Source of the DNA: Cymbomonas tetramitiformis
Taxonomy: Eukaryota; Chlorophyta; Pyramimonadophyceae; Pyramimonadales; Pyramimonadaceae
NCBI GenBank assembly: GCA_001247695.2
Contig: LGRX02013910.1
Coordinates: 1 to 64,000 of the forward strand
DNA: 64,000 bases
Direction: 5' to 3'
This document shows, one piece after another, positions 1-11,678 of this stretch. Position 1 is the first letter of the stretch. Every line of letters starts with the position of its first letter. Below the pieces are notes generated by a model. The model worked only from the letters and a program-made list of their open reading frames with translations, ran no database searches and was not told the origin of the DNA. A program made the translations under genes and the position numbers.

Positions 1-75
1 TGGACGGCTCCTTCTTCTTGTGGTCTTTGCGCATGTCTCCAGTCCTCCTGGCAGAACCAGAGCGTCGCATGGCAG

Positions 76-1364
76 TCACCAGCTCGGGGAGGTCAAGTCC
101 CAGCTGCCTGGCCTCATAGCAGGAGTAGACGCAGCTTGACCTGCGCGTGAGCTCCTGCTGGAGACGTGGAGAGTCAGCGCCCAAGCTTCCGCGTCATTCT
201 TCAGCTTGTCCTGGACCTCCACGATGATCTCCAGGTCCTCCCACGTGACCTTGCTGGGGGCGGGGTGGCTGAATCTTAGTTGCTCTGAAACGCGCTCCTT
301 GTACTCTTTGATGCGCAGCCCCTTGACGCACTCCTCGATGTCCTGCCTGATGATGACGTCCTCCACCTTCTTGCCAGCATTCAGCGCGGACTCCCTGCGC
401 CTGCAGCTCTTCACATACGCGAGGCCGTCCTGTTCAGGGGTCTGCGACTTGGCCACCAGCAGGTCCTCCTTCTCCTTGGTGCCCTTCATCAAAAACTTGG
501 CCTCAAGTTCTGCGACGAAAGCCCGCAGAGCCCAGAAATAATGAGCATCTTCAGTGCCACCCACGCCTGTAAGGCCCCTGGTCGAGGTTCCCACCTCTTC
601 CCATTCTCCAGACACTTCACCATCAGCATCACCATCCTTAAACTCTCTGCAGATTGTCCATGTCTCCCCTGGCTTCATCTCATGGAAAGGGGGTAGTGCA
701 CAACGCACAGAGCCCTGAAAAGAGTCCGCCCTCTCAGAAATGTCCTTCAGGATGTGAAACGCGTGGGAAGCCATGGTGCCATTCTTTACATACACAGCGC
801 ACCACCACACATAAGCGATCGAAGTGGCATGATCCTCTCCTGCCAAAATAGAGGGCAGGAGATCCCATACAGTACTGATCTGTAGTCTGGCCAAGAATTC
901 CTGAGAGCCTGCTTCGCTTCTGCGCTGAGGCCCTGGAAAGCTGCTGACCTCATCTGCCTACGTATCTTCGACTCATGGGCTCGCTGTACTCTTCCCACCA
1001 ACTCCACAAAACGCCTGATGAACGCTGCTCTATCCGCATTCTTGCCACCAGTGTAACAAAGCTTTGAGTCAATCTTGTCAAGGCCATCACTGTCTTTGTC
1101 AGGATGATCCATATCCTCTAAGCTATCGAGTGCAAACAGAAGGTTGTTGGCTGGGGGCACTGAAGCTGGCACGCCTCTGAGCGCCGCGCTTGCTGCTGCT
1201 GCTGATACTGGTGTTGGGGGACTGGTTTCTGGGGCCGATCCCTCTGTGCTCATATAGCCACTGATTCGCCTCTGAGTGCTCCTCTCCCGAGCCAATCGCC
1301 GTGCCTCCCGTTCTGCGGACTGGACAGCGGCGGCGCTCAACTCTGTCTCACCCTCCGTGGTCAA
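76..1364 (-). pseudogene. Gag-like protein of a retroelement, copy 1, frameshifted and cut by the window edge
   Basis: The reading frame is broken once. Residues from 1364 down to about 890 are in one frame and the continuation to 76 is in another. The second part aligns well with the gag-like ORF at 44818-46509: both carry WDLLP/WDIVP, PPFxEM, a YFxALR motif, KFxMKGTxEK, and VTWxDLExIxEVQDKLKNDAE at matching spacing. The 5' part is rich in Ala, Arg and Glu. Gag proteins form the particle of LTR-type retroelements; no zinc knuckle or protease is visible before the window ends. The start near 1364 would be a non-ATG codon, so the true start is uncertain. It lies downstream (minus strand) of the hairpin-repeat leader. 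The assignment as gag is inference from the protease-bearing second copy. Confidence 0.7.
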
Positions 1365-1467
1365 GTGCTACTTCAATACGCGACAAGTGGGGCAAAAGAG
1401 GTGTGCCTTCTCCCAGCGTGAAGCTCGTTTACAAGTAGAATGTAGGCTGAATTCAGGCTGGTTTAGG

Positions 1468-2882
1468 CCAGTGCACAGAGTGCCCCTGGATTCACACCGT
1501 TCTGAACAAGAAGAAGGGTGTGACGCGTGTGACCAGCGTGACAGGCGTTGATGGACCAAGGTCAAAGTGACAAAGAGTCCCCAGCACCGTCCCTTGTGGG
1601 GATGCGAAGCGAATGCCCAAGCTCTCCACCACCAACCAGGCTCAGACACCCAGCCACAATAAGCCAAGTCAAACTAGCGTGCTGAGCACACTCTGGCTGC
1701 AGTGGTCGCTCGTCACAGTTCAGCTGCAAGAACGCAATAAGTATGCCTTGATACTCCAAATCAGCGGTGAATGCAGGATATCCGTACAAAAGGGTCTGAG
1801 GCTAAGCCAGTGTGCTGAGCACCCCTGGATTCGCGAAGCCACTGCTCATCAGGAGCACAGAAGTTGTCATAAGAGCTCGTTGCTAGCCAAGATACCAGGA
1901 GTAAAAGTCACTACGCAGACAGAGCTCAAGCTAAGCCAGTGTGCTGAGCACCCCTGGATTCGCGAAGCCACTGCTCATCAAGAGCACAACAGTTGTCATA
2001 AGAGCTCGTTGCTAGCCAAGATAACCAGGAGTAAAAGTCACTATGCAGAGCTCAAGCTAAGCCAGTGTGCTGAGCACCCCTGGATTCGCGAAGCCACTGC
2101 TCATCAAGAGCACAACAGTTGTCATAAAGGCTCGTTGCTAACCAAGATAACCAGGAGTAAAAGTCACTATGCAGAGCTCAAGCTAAGCCAGTGTGCTGAG
2201 CACCCCTGGATTCGCGAAGCCACTGCTCAGCAAGAAGGTGAAAGGTATCATAAGTGCCTCACCGCAAGCCAAAAGTTGCCAAGAGCCGTAAGAGGACAGA
2301 GAAAGTGTCAAACGCTATTCCACAGGTGTTTCCAAGATAACCAGCGGCGTTCTAAGCTGAGCCAGTGTACAGAGTACCCCTGGATTCACTAGACACCGTT
2401 GCCAGAGCAGTCCTTGCTGTGTACATAATATGTAAAGTTGACTCACTCGCTGCCTTCCAGGCTGATGCCGCTGCTAATTACCTTCTAGTGACACACCTGC
2501 TTAGAGCTAGGCCAGTACACCGTGGGTGTCCCTGGATTCACTGTCAGACAAGGTGGCCAAGCTAGAGGAACCGCAGGATAAGAAACCACTCATTAGGATA
2601 GTAATTAGCTGCTGATTCGCTGTCGCCGCCGCTGTCCAGGCTGATGCCGCTGCTAATTACCTTCTAGTGACACACCTGCTTAAAGTTAGGCCAGTACACC
2701 ATGGGTGTCCCTGGATTCACTGTCAGACAAGGTGGCCAGGCTAAAGGTAACGCAAGATAAGGAACCGCTCATTAAGATAACTGCTGATTCGCTGTCACCA
2801 CCACCAGGAGCCTTTTCCGTGTAGGCACCGCCAAATATAAAAAAGGAAAAAGGGTGCGCCAGTACAACGAGGGTGTCCCTGG
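1468..2882 (-). repeat. Leader of gag element copy 1: nine copies of a covarying hairpin
   Basis: Nine hairpins start at CCAG and end at CTGG: 1468-1489, 1807-1828, 1936-1957, 2062-2083, 2188-2209, 2362-2383, 2512-2535, 2691-2714 and 2859-2882. The outer CCAG/CTGG arms are constant and the inner stem changes in pairs: GCAC/GTGC, GTGC/GCAC, GTAC/GTAC, ACACC/GGTGT. Each is followed by GATTC(A/G)C or a near variant. They lie upstream of gag on the minus strand, so they would be in the 5' leader RNA. Confidence 0.8.
1801..2240. repeat. Tandem repeat, about 126 bp per unit, four units
   Basis: The block beginning GCTAAGCCAG recurs at about 1801, 1930, 2056 and 2182. Each unit also holds small hairpins such as GCTC-atcaa-GAGC and ACAAC-ag-TTGT, so the leader RNA would be a chain of stems. 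Units 2-4 are nearly identical, which indicates recent local expansion. Confidence 0.85.
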
Positions 2883-3319
2883 AGTCGCCAGTCTCCCGAA
2901 TCCGCTGTTCTCAACCGCTGTCTACTTGTCGCCAAAGAGCCTCTCACTTCTGAATTCGTATCGAAAAAAAGGCGCTCCGCGCAGGACATTACTGTTTTGT
3001 AAAAAGATAAAAACAGCAGTATAACATATTCATCAAAAGATCAACAAAATAACCAAAAGTACGAATTATTGTACAAAACTGTGAGCAGATCTGTCTTAGC
3101 AGTCCAGCACTTGGCACGCGAACAGCCACCTAGCACTTGCGAAGGCAAAACAATAATGAGTCCACTAGTCCTGACCTGCGGTCAGAGCTTACTTATTCTC
3201 AAGTCATTGTCACATCTGCAAAAACTGTAACAGGCTTCCGCCCTAAAATCTTCATCTGCCAATAGAATGTCACTATTCTATGCCAGCTTTAATGATGTTA
3301 CCGTTCCCCATCTTCTGAC
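2883..3319 (-). other. Rest of the leader of gag element copy 1
   Basis: No ORF of note. The stretch around 2985-3030 (a TTTTGTAAAA core) resembles 47520-47555 in copy 2. This shows that the leader continues up to the hAT insertion and resumes at 5068. Confidence 0.5.
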
Positions 3320-3665
3320 TAAGGTGGGCAGGTATTAAAAATGGTATAATACCGGTATGGGTAATACCGGTATTTTACCCGGTAATACCAACCCCTGAAA
3401 TCACAATACCTCCCATACTTAAGCTTTTACCGGTATTTTACCACGGTATCCTGGTATTACCATGGTAAAATACCGATTACCCCCTCGATAATACCAGTTT
3501 GGCCATATTTCCGCGGATTCGAAATGAGACACGCAAGTCGGCGGACACCCACCGACCGCCACGCAGTGCTCAGCCTAACCGAAGCTGAAACCCATCCACC
3601 CAAAGGAAAAAATCAGTTTCAAGAGCACGTAAAATAAATTTTTATAGACCGAAATCTACATCAAC

Positions 3666-4468
3666 ATGGCACCCGACTGTGGGGACGCGGATGATCCAGC
3701 AGTCGAAGAATTGTCATGGCCCGATCCGAGTGGGACACGGCACAAAGTTCCAGAGGAAGTCTACAGAGCTCTCCGTGCTCCTTACCGTGGACAAAGTGGC
3801 TTCGGGAAGCAGCACCTTACCCTCCTATCTTTGTTTCACGACACGCCAGAACTTAGGCTCTAGCTCGACGCAGTAAAAACCTGTAAGGTTAACGTTCGTA
3901 CGACGCTCACTTGCAAGCACGATTCTTCTATCAAAACCAACGTCGCTTACGGTCAGATCAACCCGGGCAAGTTTTTGAAGAAAGTAATCGATAGTCCCAA
4001 CGTTCCTGAATAAGAGAAGTTGAAGCTCACGGAATCATCCATTGCAGAAATATGCAAGGAGTGGCGACGCCAATTCTTTGTAAGCGCAAGCAGCAAGAAA
4101 CATCTGACGAGGTTGGTTTGGCTGCTGCTGAGGAGGCAGTTGTCGAAGAGCACGATCCCACAGCTGCCTCACGCCGCGAACGTCAGTCTGTTTTGAAAGA
4201 TTTTGGAATGAGCTCAGTTTCAAGAGCGCAGGCGGCAGCGCTTACTTTCTTGCTTGGCACGTTGTTCTTTGCGTGCCGGATTCCTTTTCACGTGGTCGAC
4301 ACCGTTTTTTTTCGGGCGTTTATAAAAGCCTTATGTCCAGGATATATGGCGTGGCCGCCTTGCAAAAACACGCTTCGCACAACCACCCTTGACAATGTTT
4401 ATGAAGAGGCTCTAAGTTATCACTTGAGGCTAATTTGGACAAGGATAGCTTGGAATTGCAGCGTGTAG
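3666..4468 (+). pseudogene. hAT transposase remnant
   Basis: Two short open stretches, 3666-3863 and 4052-4468, lie in different frames. The second contains the segment conserved in hAT transposases just after the BED finger: a run ending in CRIPFHVVDTVFFRAF, then ALCPGY, then a Pro-rich turn and a leucine-rich helix. Residues 60-110 of that stretch carry the match. The first stretch could be a degraded N-terminal region. The catalytic RNase-H-like core and the C-terminal dimerisation domain are absent, so this copy could not make active transposase. Confidence 0.65.
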
Positions 4469-4539
4469 GCGCTTGGGCATATGTGCGCAAGGTTGATTGA
4501 AGTGAATACACATACTAGCCTTATTTTCGGTATTATTTT

Positions 4540-4770
4540 CTCATGTCATTACGATATCTGATATGACGTCTGTTGTGATTAATAATGATATTTGCGGTGA
4601 GTAATGATATCTGCTGTGATGAATAATGATATCTGCTGTGATTAATAATGATATCGGTTGTGATTAATAATGATATCTGCGGTGAGTAATGATATCTGTT
4701 GTGATGAATAATAATATCTGTTGTGATTAATAATGATATCTGCGGTGAGTAATAACATCTCCGCGCCCCG
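4540..4770. repeat. Minisatellite, about 22-bp unit
   Basis: The word TAATGATATCTG followed by (C/T)(T/G)GTGA recurs about nine times inside the small hAT. Interstitial GATATC sites make each unit partly palindromic. Confidence 0.85.
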
Positions 4771-5067
4771 CGCCTAATAAATATTCCAAAATTCTGCTGC
4801 TGCTGTCGGTTCCGGATTCATGCCACCTCTTTTGAGCGCGATAGTGGTATATATCTTCCACTATAACCCACCAAACATCATGCGGGTGAGCCGTGGCTAC
4901 ATGGGGAGCTATCTATAGTCGATATCTGATGGCGTAAATGAATATTGGCTCATGCCTTGCTGACGGTATAACTTTGGTAATACCACCGAAAGTAATACCG
5001 GTATTATACCCGGTATTACCACACCCTAGTTTCAAAATACCGGTATTATGCCCACCTTACTTCTGAC

Positions 5068-5275
5068 TGACACGTCAGTGGCAACATTGTAACTGTCATA
5101 TCTTCTTATCACTTCGCGTTCATCTGACAGTGACCATATCTTCTTCACCAAGTCTGTTACTCTCGAGCAGTCATCCCGCGCGAGGTCTGTCACACTCGCC
5201 ATAACTGTCACGCCTGTCACTAGCTGTACAAACCCGGCTCCGGTACCATGAGAAGCCGGCGTTTGTTACACTGGG
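5068..5275 (-). other. Distal leader of gag element copy 1, beyond the hAT
   Basis: Around 5229-5272 a block (AACCCGG, then GGTAC, then AAGCC, then GTTTGT) matches 47880-47920 of copy 2 in order and spacing. This marks the shared outer part of the gag element. The LINE starts immediately after it. Confidence 0.55.
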
Positions 5276-8200
5276 TTTAATTAAAGCCGTCCTCACGACC
5301 CGAATATTTCCGGATCAGCTTATGCGAGGAGTGATTGTTCCACTCTTTAAGAAAGGAGATAGTAGGGACCTGGGGAACTACAGAGGTATCACCTTGCTTC
5401 CTATCATCTATAAGCTCATCACTAAGATCATCAACAACCGGATGCCGTCCATGATATCCGATGCCGACGGCATCACGCACGCGCAAGCCTCAGGCAGAGC
5501 AAACTTTAACTGCCTCACTCAAGTAAACGTTTTCAATAACGTGGTGAAACACGCTCAACGAACGGGCAAGTCATTATTTGTCTTATCGACTGACGTAAGA
5601 AAAGCTTTTGACACAGTGGACTTTGGGGCGTTTATCAACTCGCTGCGATCGCATGGGCTTCGACGAGAACGTTATGGACTTAATCCATAACCTACAAACG
5701 GGTTTCGAATGCACAGTGAGATCCCCAGTGGGCTACACAGAACTCTTTCCGATTGAGCAAGGGTGTAAACAAGGGTGCGCGTTGTCCCCCTTGAGGTTTA
5801 ATATGGTTTATGACATTTTCCTCAAATATATCGAACACTCCAGCAAGGGTTACAAATGGGAGATGAACTACGTGATAATCCAGAAGGCACAAGAGAACAC
5901 GAACGGAAGGGGCACCACCCTTAACATCCCGGGTTGTGCATTCGCCGACGACAACCTCATCATCAGTGACAACCCGGAGGAATTCGTGGACATGGTGAAC
6001 TCGTTCTCAACTTTCCTGCAAATGGTGGGCCTTCACCTTAGCCCATCAAAGTGCCGCTACACGTCATACTTGCCCTATGAAGGGACTCCCCCGGAAGTTC
6101 GGATCAGAGACCATACGGGGGCCGTATGCTTAGTCCCACATCGGCCAAACTCAGTCCCCCTGGAATATTTGGGGTACCTCATCACGGTTGGAGATGCAAG
6201 CCCCGCAGAAACATGGAAACACCACAATATGAAAGTGTACAGGGAGATAAACAAGGCCATGGAGCAGTTCTCCAAGGGAAGCTTTAGGCAGACGGAACCA
6301 GTACGCATTCTAAATTCTGACGTGCTTAGTATTCTCCAATATTTCTTTGCTGCTAACTGGATGGCCAAGAGAAAAGTGCCAAGATCTGGAGACGGCGAAG
6401 CAGATGACACCACACTCGCAGGGATAGCTCATGAAATTTGGCTTTTGGTGAGCAAGAAACTTAGTTGCATGTTGAACACCCCAAGGGCAGCCGTTTTTAA
6501 CAAATCCACGGGATTAGGGTTCGGGGAAGACAATGTTGAGGCGATCTACTACACCGCCAAACTCGACAACTTGCTGCAGGCATTACATTCACCGAGCAAC
6601 TACTACTCCCTCACCACAATTGACACGATAGGGAGCTTGCGAGCGACAACCGGATGGAATGCCCTACGAGGGGGCGTTCATGACAACAAAGAGAACCGCA
6701 TCCCATCAATGAAGAAGTGCAGGCTTTACCCTGAGTACATTAGGGAGGCAGGGGAGGGCCTCCGCAGGAGCTCACATTACATTAACGTAAATCCTCACTG
6801 GTACAAGGGGGCGGATTGCACTCTACTCAATTTTATAGGGTTGCAGACCAAGGGGATAAAGAATAAGCCATCATTGCAGACTTTCCTAGAGGCGCATGGC
6901 CACCTCACGTCGGGGGAGTTGTATGGGAGAGCTGGCCATAGCGGAGGAGTGTTTGCCACGATACTCAACTCCCCGGACATGGGGGGCCTGTCATACTACA
7001 CATCATTCCGTGACATGACACACCTAGGCTTGATTTCTTCGGGAGTGAGCATGGAGGCCCGGACCGAGCGGGAGTTGTCACGGTTGCTTTGGAGCAAAAC
7101 GGAGAGATACCACGGAAAGATGTGGGATAATCCTGCAAACTTCTCGAACACTGGCATTATGACAGGCCGCATGGACCTGTTCTCGTTGGATGAGAGGCAC
7201 ATGGCTACAGATGGGAGTTACGATCCATACACGGGCAGTGCAGTGGTCACAGAGAATGGGACGTATATGAGCTCATCCACACCAGGGGAGAAATCGATAG
7301 CACGGGCAGAGGCATATGGGGTTGTGTCAGCACTGCTGCTACAAAAACCGGATAAGGATCTCATCATATACACCGATTCGCAAAACACCATAGATAACAT
7401 CCGCAAGGTGCAAGTGAAAGCCTGGATGGACCCTAGAATGTGGAGGACCATGAATGGGTACTCCTTGTACAAACTGGCTGCTGAACCGCTGAACAAGAGG
7501 GACCACATGGGGGCCACGACGGATTTGGTCCATGTGAAGGCACACACCGTGAGCAACGAATGGCCGAGCGTTCTGAATTCAAGAGCCGATGAGCAAGCCA
7601 AACAGGCTAGAAGTGGGCCGTGTATCTTCCGAGAACCATACCTATTCTTGCCCAAATACTACGCGGTAGCAGCAGGGGGCGGACGTGATGGCCCCACCGT
7701 CCGTACGGACTACATGCATTCAAGATGGTACCGCGATTGGGACGAGCATCTTATGCAGGCCGCTTGGAGAAAAGCCGGAGACGCGAATCACATCAACTTT
7801 CTAAACAAACCGCAAATTTGGAGGGAGGCCTCTGTGACAAAGGGGGCAATCGGGGATAAAACTAATATTTTTGCGGCTAAACTAGGTGTTGGTAGTCTGC
7901 CGACACCGAGAAACATACAGGTAACAAATGATAAATATTTCCCGGACCTGTACCCAGGGTACTTCTGCCCCCTCCACCCGACAGATGAATCGATCGCGAA
8001 TGAGCACCACATTTTTTGTAAATGCCCAGCCACTGCGAGGATTCGGGAAACCGGACTAGAGGAGTTGTTGGGAAGGATTCAACAAGTGTTACCGGATACG
8101 GTGACTAAATTGCCTATGGAAGCATTGCGACGTATGCTACTCCCGGCCAGGCGGGAGGACTTCTTGTACGGCCGTACCCCGGGAGAACTTCGAGAATGGG

Positions 8201-8310
8201 TGGAGAAGGAACACGGAAGGAGGGTGGCGGAGAAGCTTGGCCGGAAATTGAGGCCGTGGGTCACGGAGTTTTTCTTTAGTGTATGGTGCCAATATAACAA
8301 AAAATGGTAG
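5266..8310 (+). pseudogene. LINE (non-LTR retrotransposon) ORF2: reverse transcriptase, RNase H and C-terminal zinc motif
   Basis: The open frame begins abruptly near 5266 at the junction with the gag element, already inside the reverse transcriptase (PLFKKGDSRDLGNYRGI is the usual RT-0/1 block), so the endonuclease is lost by 5' truncation. A one-base frameshift near 5655 separates this stretch from the 900-residue frame 5608-8310. That frame has the RT active site FADD (about 5940-5952). From 7200 it has an RNase H domain starting ATDGSYDP with a later TDSQNT, HVKAH and SRADEQAK. Near 7965-8030 there is a C-terminal C-x2-H-x9-H-x5-C cluster, as found in many LINE proteins. The presence of RNase H points to the I-like or related clades, but the clade is not resolved. 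One frameshift in otherwise clean coding suggests a fairly recent insertion. Confidence 0.9.
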
Positions 8311-8612
8311 AGGGGGAACACGAGTTCTCGAGCCGTATCCAGAAGCGATATGGGATCTGTGCGGGTGATTTGAGGAGATACGGGAAGAGCGCGCGCCCGA
8401 CTACGATGGGACAGGACCGTACGGTGGAGCCGGAAGAGGGACAGTCGGAGAGGCGAGAGGGAGTTTGTGATCGACTAGATTCGAATCAGGAGGGGGACAC
8501 GGGGGGAGACGTAACCGGTATCTTGACACGGCAGGTGGAAATGGGGAATGCGGACATGCCAACCGAATCTAACCGCACACCACCGCCTCGTATCCATTTT
8601 CAAAATGATTGA
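8304..8612 (+). CDS. Small hydrophilic ORF overlapping the LINE stop codon
   Basis: This 102-residue frame starts at an ATG that overlaps the stop of the LINE ORF in the string ATGGTAG. The product is polar and rich in Arg, Glu and Thr, with no recognised domain. It could be LINE 3' UTR that happens to be open, or a small ORF translated by termination-reinitiation. Sequence similarity cannot be judged here. Confidence 0.25.
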   Translation: MVEGEHEFSSRIQKRYGICAGDLRRYGKSARPTTMGQDRTVEPEEGQSERREGVCDRLDSNQEGDTGGDVTGILTRQVEMGNADMPTESNRTPPPRIHFQND

Positions 8613-8929
8613 AACGCCTTGCAATATCGGAAAACCGAATTTTGAACGTCCTTTGAATATCCTTGTAGAGTCTCAGTACCGCTAAACACCTACTATAGTA
8701 AAACCCGCACGAGGTCATAGGCACATGGGTTCTTGATAGTTACTTACTAGCATATTCATGGATGCATCCGGAGCACCCCCTCTTCTTGGACGTCCCACCC
8801 TCACCCCCGGTTTTCAGAGCACACCCGTTGACTTTGGTATTGCCATGGGCTTACGCCAAACTTTGGTGGGCTTGAGGGGGGTGGGGGAGGGTGTGGCGGT
8901 TGACGGGAGGGGCGTGGGAGCAGGGGGTG
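8613..8929 (+). other. Putative LINE 3' UTR and target region
   Basis: No gene seen. The end of the LINE is not marked by a clear poly-A or target duplication. The last 60 bases are very G-rich and form the target of LTR element A. Confidence 0.4.
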
Positions 8930-9191
8930 TGATGAAAACGGAGATATATATATATGATACTATAACTTATATATATCACGGTCCCCGAACGAACGAAGCT
9001 GGACAGCGGAGATCCCGGAGGTCACAACAAACTAAGATGAGATAATAAAATACTTAGGTTGTTTTATTATCGCAGAGCGAAACGAACACACGGACAATCA
9101 AGATGCAAGTGACACCACAGGGCGAGGGGTGACACAGGAAGAGACAGTCACCCCCAATTTATGGGGGGGGCAAAAGTCTGTCTCCCCGTGA
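8930..9191 (-). repeat. 3' LTR of element A
   Basis: Nearly identical to 10560-10820, including the AT-rich core GATAATAAAATACTTAGG and the end CTCCCCGTGA. Confidence 0.9.
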
Positions 9192-9433
9192 CACCACCTC
9201 ACCCCGAAGGCGTGAGGTGCCACGACGCAAGCTGGCCAAGGCGGTCCTAACATCCTACGGTTGGCCACAAAGGCAAAACCCTAACAAAGCAAGCATCATG
9301 CGAGACCCAAAGGGGCCTTTTTCAACCCAGCTAGCACGGCTACGTCAACGCCGGTCTCAAGATGCATGCTCTAGGGGCTTACGCCCATGCACGTGCTGCG
9401 GGGATGTCTACTCCCGCAGGCCTACAAAGGCTA

Positions 9434-10015
9434 CTAGGCTCCAGCGTGCGAGGGTGGATGGCGCCGGAATCCTCGATCGTGGATGGAGTCGAGCGCCGCT
9501 GGGATGTCGTCAACCAATGCCCACGCGGCGGTGCAGTGCCATGATGCATGACACCACCAGAGCGAGTGCGGGGACGAGGACACCCCGAGGGGGGCGAAGG
9601 TGGAAAATGCGGCGTGTGCCCACTCCGCTGCACACGAGTGCGAAAGCAGAGAGGAGAATCGGTGGGATGGCGGGGTATCGCAGCACCACCATACGCCACC
9701 AGGCAGTGGCCAAGGGGCACGCACCACGCAGGGTGGAGGGGAGAGTGGAGGCCGCTGCGGACGCAACTCGGTGTGGTCAGAGTTCTCGTCATTGGCGAAG
9801 GCGATGGACTCGCGATGTCGGTGTCCGGCGCATAAGCACCACCCGACACCACCAGACCATAGCCAGGGGTAAGATGCTGTCGACGTAGTCGGAGATATGC
9901 CACCATTGAGCGCACAGCGGCCATACGCGCATGCTGACGTGCGGTGGACATGGGTGCAGACCGCAGGCTGCAGAATTCTGCGAGTGAAAGATAGGGTTTC
10001 ATGGCGAAACTCCAA
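9434..10015 (-). CDS. ORF of compact LTR element A, unknown product
   Basis: Several frames are open here because the DNA is GC-rich. This 193-residue frame is preferred because its C-terminal part (around WALVDDIPAALDSIHDRGF) is best preserved in the A-family copy at 38742-39032, where WALDDDVLAALDF is found and length differences are multiples of three. The overlapping 283-residue frame 9379-10230 is less conserved. No domain is recognised. The position between primer-binding site and polypurine-like tract would suit a gag-derived protein, but that is inference only. Confidence 0.35.
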   Translation of the reverse strand: MEFRHETLSFTRRILQPAVCTHVHRTSACAYGRCALNGGISPTTSTASYPWLWSGGVGWCLCAGHRHRESIAFANDENSDHTELRPQRPPLSPPPCVVRAPWPLPGGVWWCCDTPPSHRFSSLLSHSCAAEWAHAAFSTFAPLGVSSSPHSLWWCHASWHCTAAWALVDDIPAALDSIHDRGFRRHPPSHAGA

Positions 10016-10559
10016 CTTTTCGTAAAATTGACAATTTCAAGTGATGAAAAGGTCAAATTGGGGTAGATTTTGACGCTGAAAACGGCGGTCGCGTCAGAAA
10101 CGTCGTGCGGTAAGCCAAATTTGCTGCAGTTGAGGTACTGCTGGCCAGAGTGTAAAGTAGGTTGACGTGACATGTTGTTCGCGACACTGGACACGTGTCG
10201 AAAAAAAATGTAGAAGCGAATGCCGCTCAAAGCCCGCCGTAGAAGTCAAGCATGTGATGAATTCTACTCGAACAAGATGTGGCTTGACGCGCTCAAGGTC
10301 GTCGTCAAAGCAATACGTCGTTGATGTCGCGATGTCGTTGTTGGACGTGCAGATGCCGCACGCGAAGTCCGGGAACTGGTTCCGTTCCGGGGAGACGACC
10401 GGTGCGGCGGCTTCTGGAGGCACGCGGAGTCAGATGCGTCGGTGAGCAATGCGCCCGCCAGGTGTGAGTAGCTTGTTCCGCTACGATAACCGCTGGTTCC
10501 GCGGGATCAAAGTAAGATGAAATCTGAAACCACCACTGAACAATGGTGAGGCCATAACC

Positions 10560-10820
10560 TGATGAGAACGGAGATATATATATATGATAATATAACTTAT
10601 ATATATCACGGTCCCCGAACGAACGAAGCTGGACAACGGAGATCCCGGAGGTCACAACAAACTAAGATGAGATAATAAAATACTTAGGTTGTTTTATTAT
10701 CGCAGAGCGAAACGAACACACGGACAGTCAAGATGCAAGTGACACCACAGGGCGAGGGGTGACACAGGAAGAGACAGTCACCCCCAATTTATGGGGGGGC
10801 AAAAGTCTGTCTCCCCGTGA
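10560..10820 (-). repeat. 5' LTR of element A
   Basis: Pairs with 8930-9191; only a few differences, so insertion is recent in relative terms. Confidence 0.9.
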
Positions 10821-10825
10821 GGGTG

Positions 10826-11678
10826 CGGACCATTATGAGCGCGGAGGTTACCGATTTGACGCAGTAGTTAGTCTCGACCAGTGGGAGAGGATTGGTTGTC
10901 ATGGCGGCTGCTGTAGAGTTAGATTACGGTAGTCGGATTCTCCATGTATGTGCTAGCAGGGGGAACTTTTAGGATAGGGACTGCCCTTGACCCTGTATGG
11001 TAGCCGGGGGCGAATTGGCTCCCCGAGGTAAATTAATACCGATAGAGATACCTAGAGCCCTACTCTTGTCCCCAGAGCTTATGGACGAAAATGGACATTT
11101 AGGGTTTGTAACTCTGTGGGGTCCATAAGCTCTGGCATGACTCGGCAGGCCTCCAAATCGATGTCCTCCAAAGTGCACACCACTTCAGGGGCTTCAGCAG
11201 GAGGGCCAAACAAACAGAAGTTCTGCTCAACACATGCCCAGAAATTGACCTGAGCTCAAGTTATGGAGGTAAACGTCCTGAAAACTGCCAGGTTTTCAGT
11301 GAGCTGCAAAAGTCTGGCACCAAAATCATTCAAAACTACATAACTTTAGCGCACTCTATCCAAATTCAACAAAGTACATAGATAACTTCATCAGTTTTTC
11401 ACGACTTACGCACTCCAACCATTTGTTTGTACAAATTAATGGGCCAAATCACCATATTGTGACTTGGCCGATCTAGATGTTGATTCATAGGGGATGGTAT
11501 CGAGCCGTTAATCTTCCGTATTAATGCTCTTTCCGCATGATTTCGAGTATTCTATTTGTATGCTACCTTTTGATGTTTGGCCACTACGATATGGTTCATC
11601 ACATTATCCCCGGTTGAAACACCTTTGAGTAATGTTGATAGATCGATAATGCCACATTTATTATTATTTGTATGACAT
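10826..11678. other. No gene; one 15-bp inverted repeat
   Basis: No coding frame worth calling. CCAGAGCTTATGGAC at 11072-11086 is repeated in inverse at 11121-11135 with a 34-bp spacer, giving a possible hairpin. The rest is AT-rich single-copy-looking sequence up to the CACTA end. Confidence 0.6.

Larger units (their letters stand above)
3320..5059. mobile_element. Internally deleted hAT transposon (1.74 kb)
   Basis: The ends are TAAGGTGGGCA at 3320 and its inverse ending at 5059. The flanking 8-bp duplication is CTTCTGAC (3312-3319 and 5060-5067). Both subterminal zones are full of ATACCGGTATT palindromes. An 8-bp target duplication plus a short inverted repeat is the hAT signature. It holds only a transposase fragment. 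It landed inside the leader of gag element copy 1, so it is younger than that copy. Confidence 0.9.
8930..10820 (-). mobile_element. Compact LTR retroelement A (1.9 kb), complete with target duplication
   Basis: Two direct repeats of 262 and 261 bp (8930-9191, 10560-10820) bound 1.37 kb of internal sequence. The duplication GGGTG flanks the element (8925-8929, 10821-10825). Read on the minus strand, the right repeat is the 5' LTR and is followed at 10559-10541 by GGTTATGGCCTCACC, a primer-binding site complementary to the anticodon loop of initiator tRNA-Met. GGTGAGGTGGTG precedes the 3' LTR. The LTR ends are not the usual TG...CA on both sides (sense TC...CA). No polymerase is encoded. A second, longer copy of the family lies at 34290-39440. 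Confidence 0.85.

Noticed and set aside
1840..1865. Hammerhead ribozyme (CTGATGAG on the minus strand)
   Set aside because: The core word occurs in only one repeat unit, the others have TTGATGA, and no complete stem II / GAAA / cleavage-site arrangement is seen.
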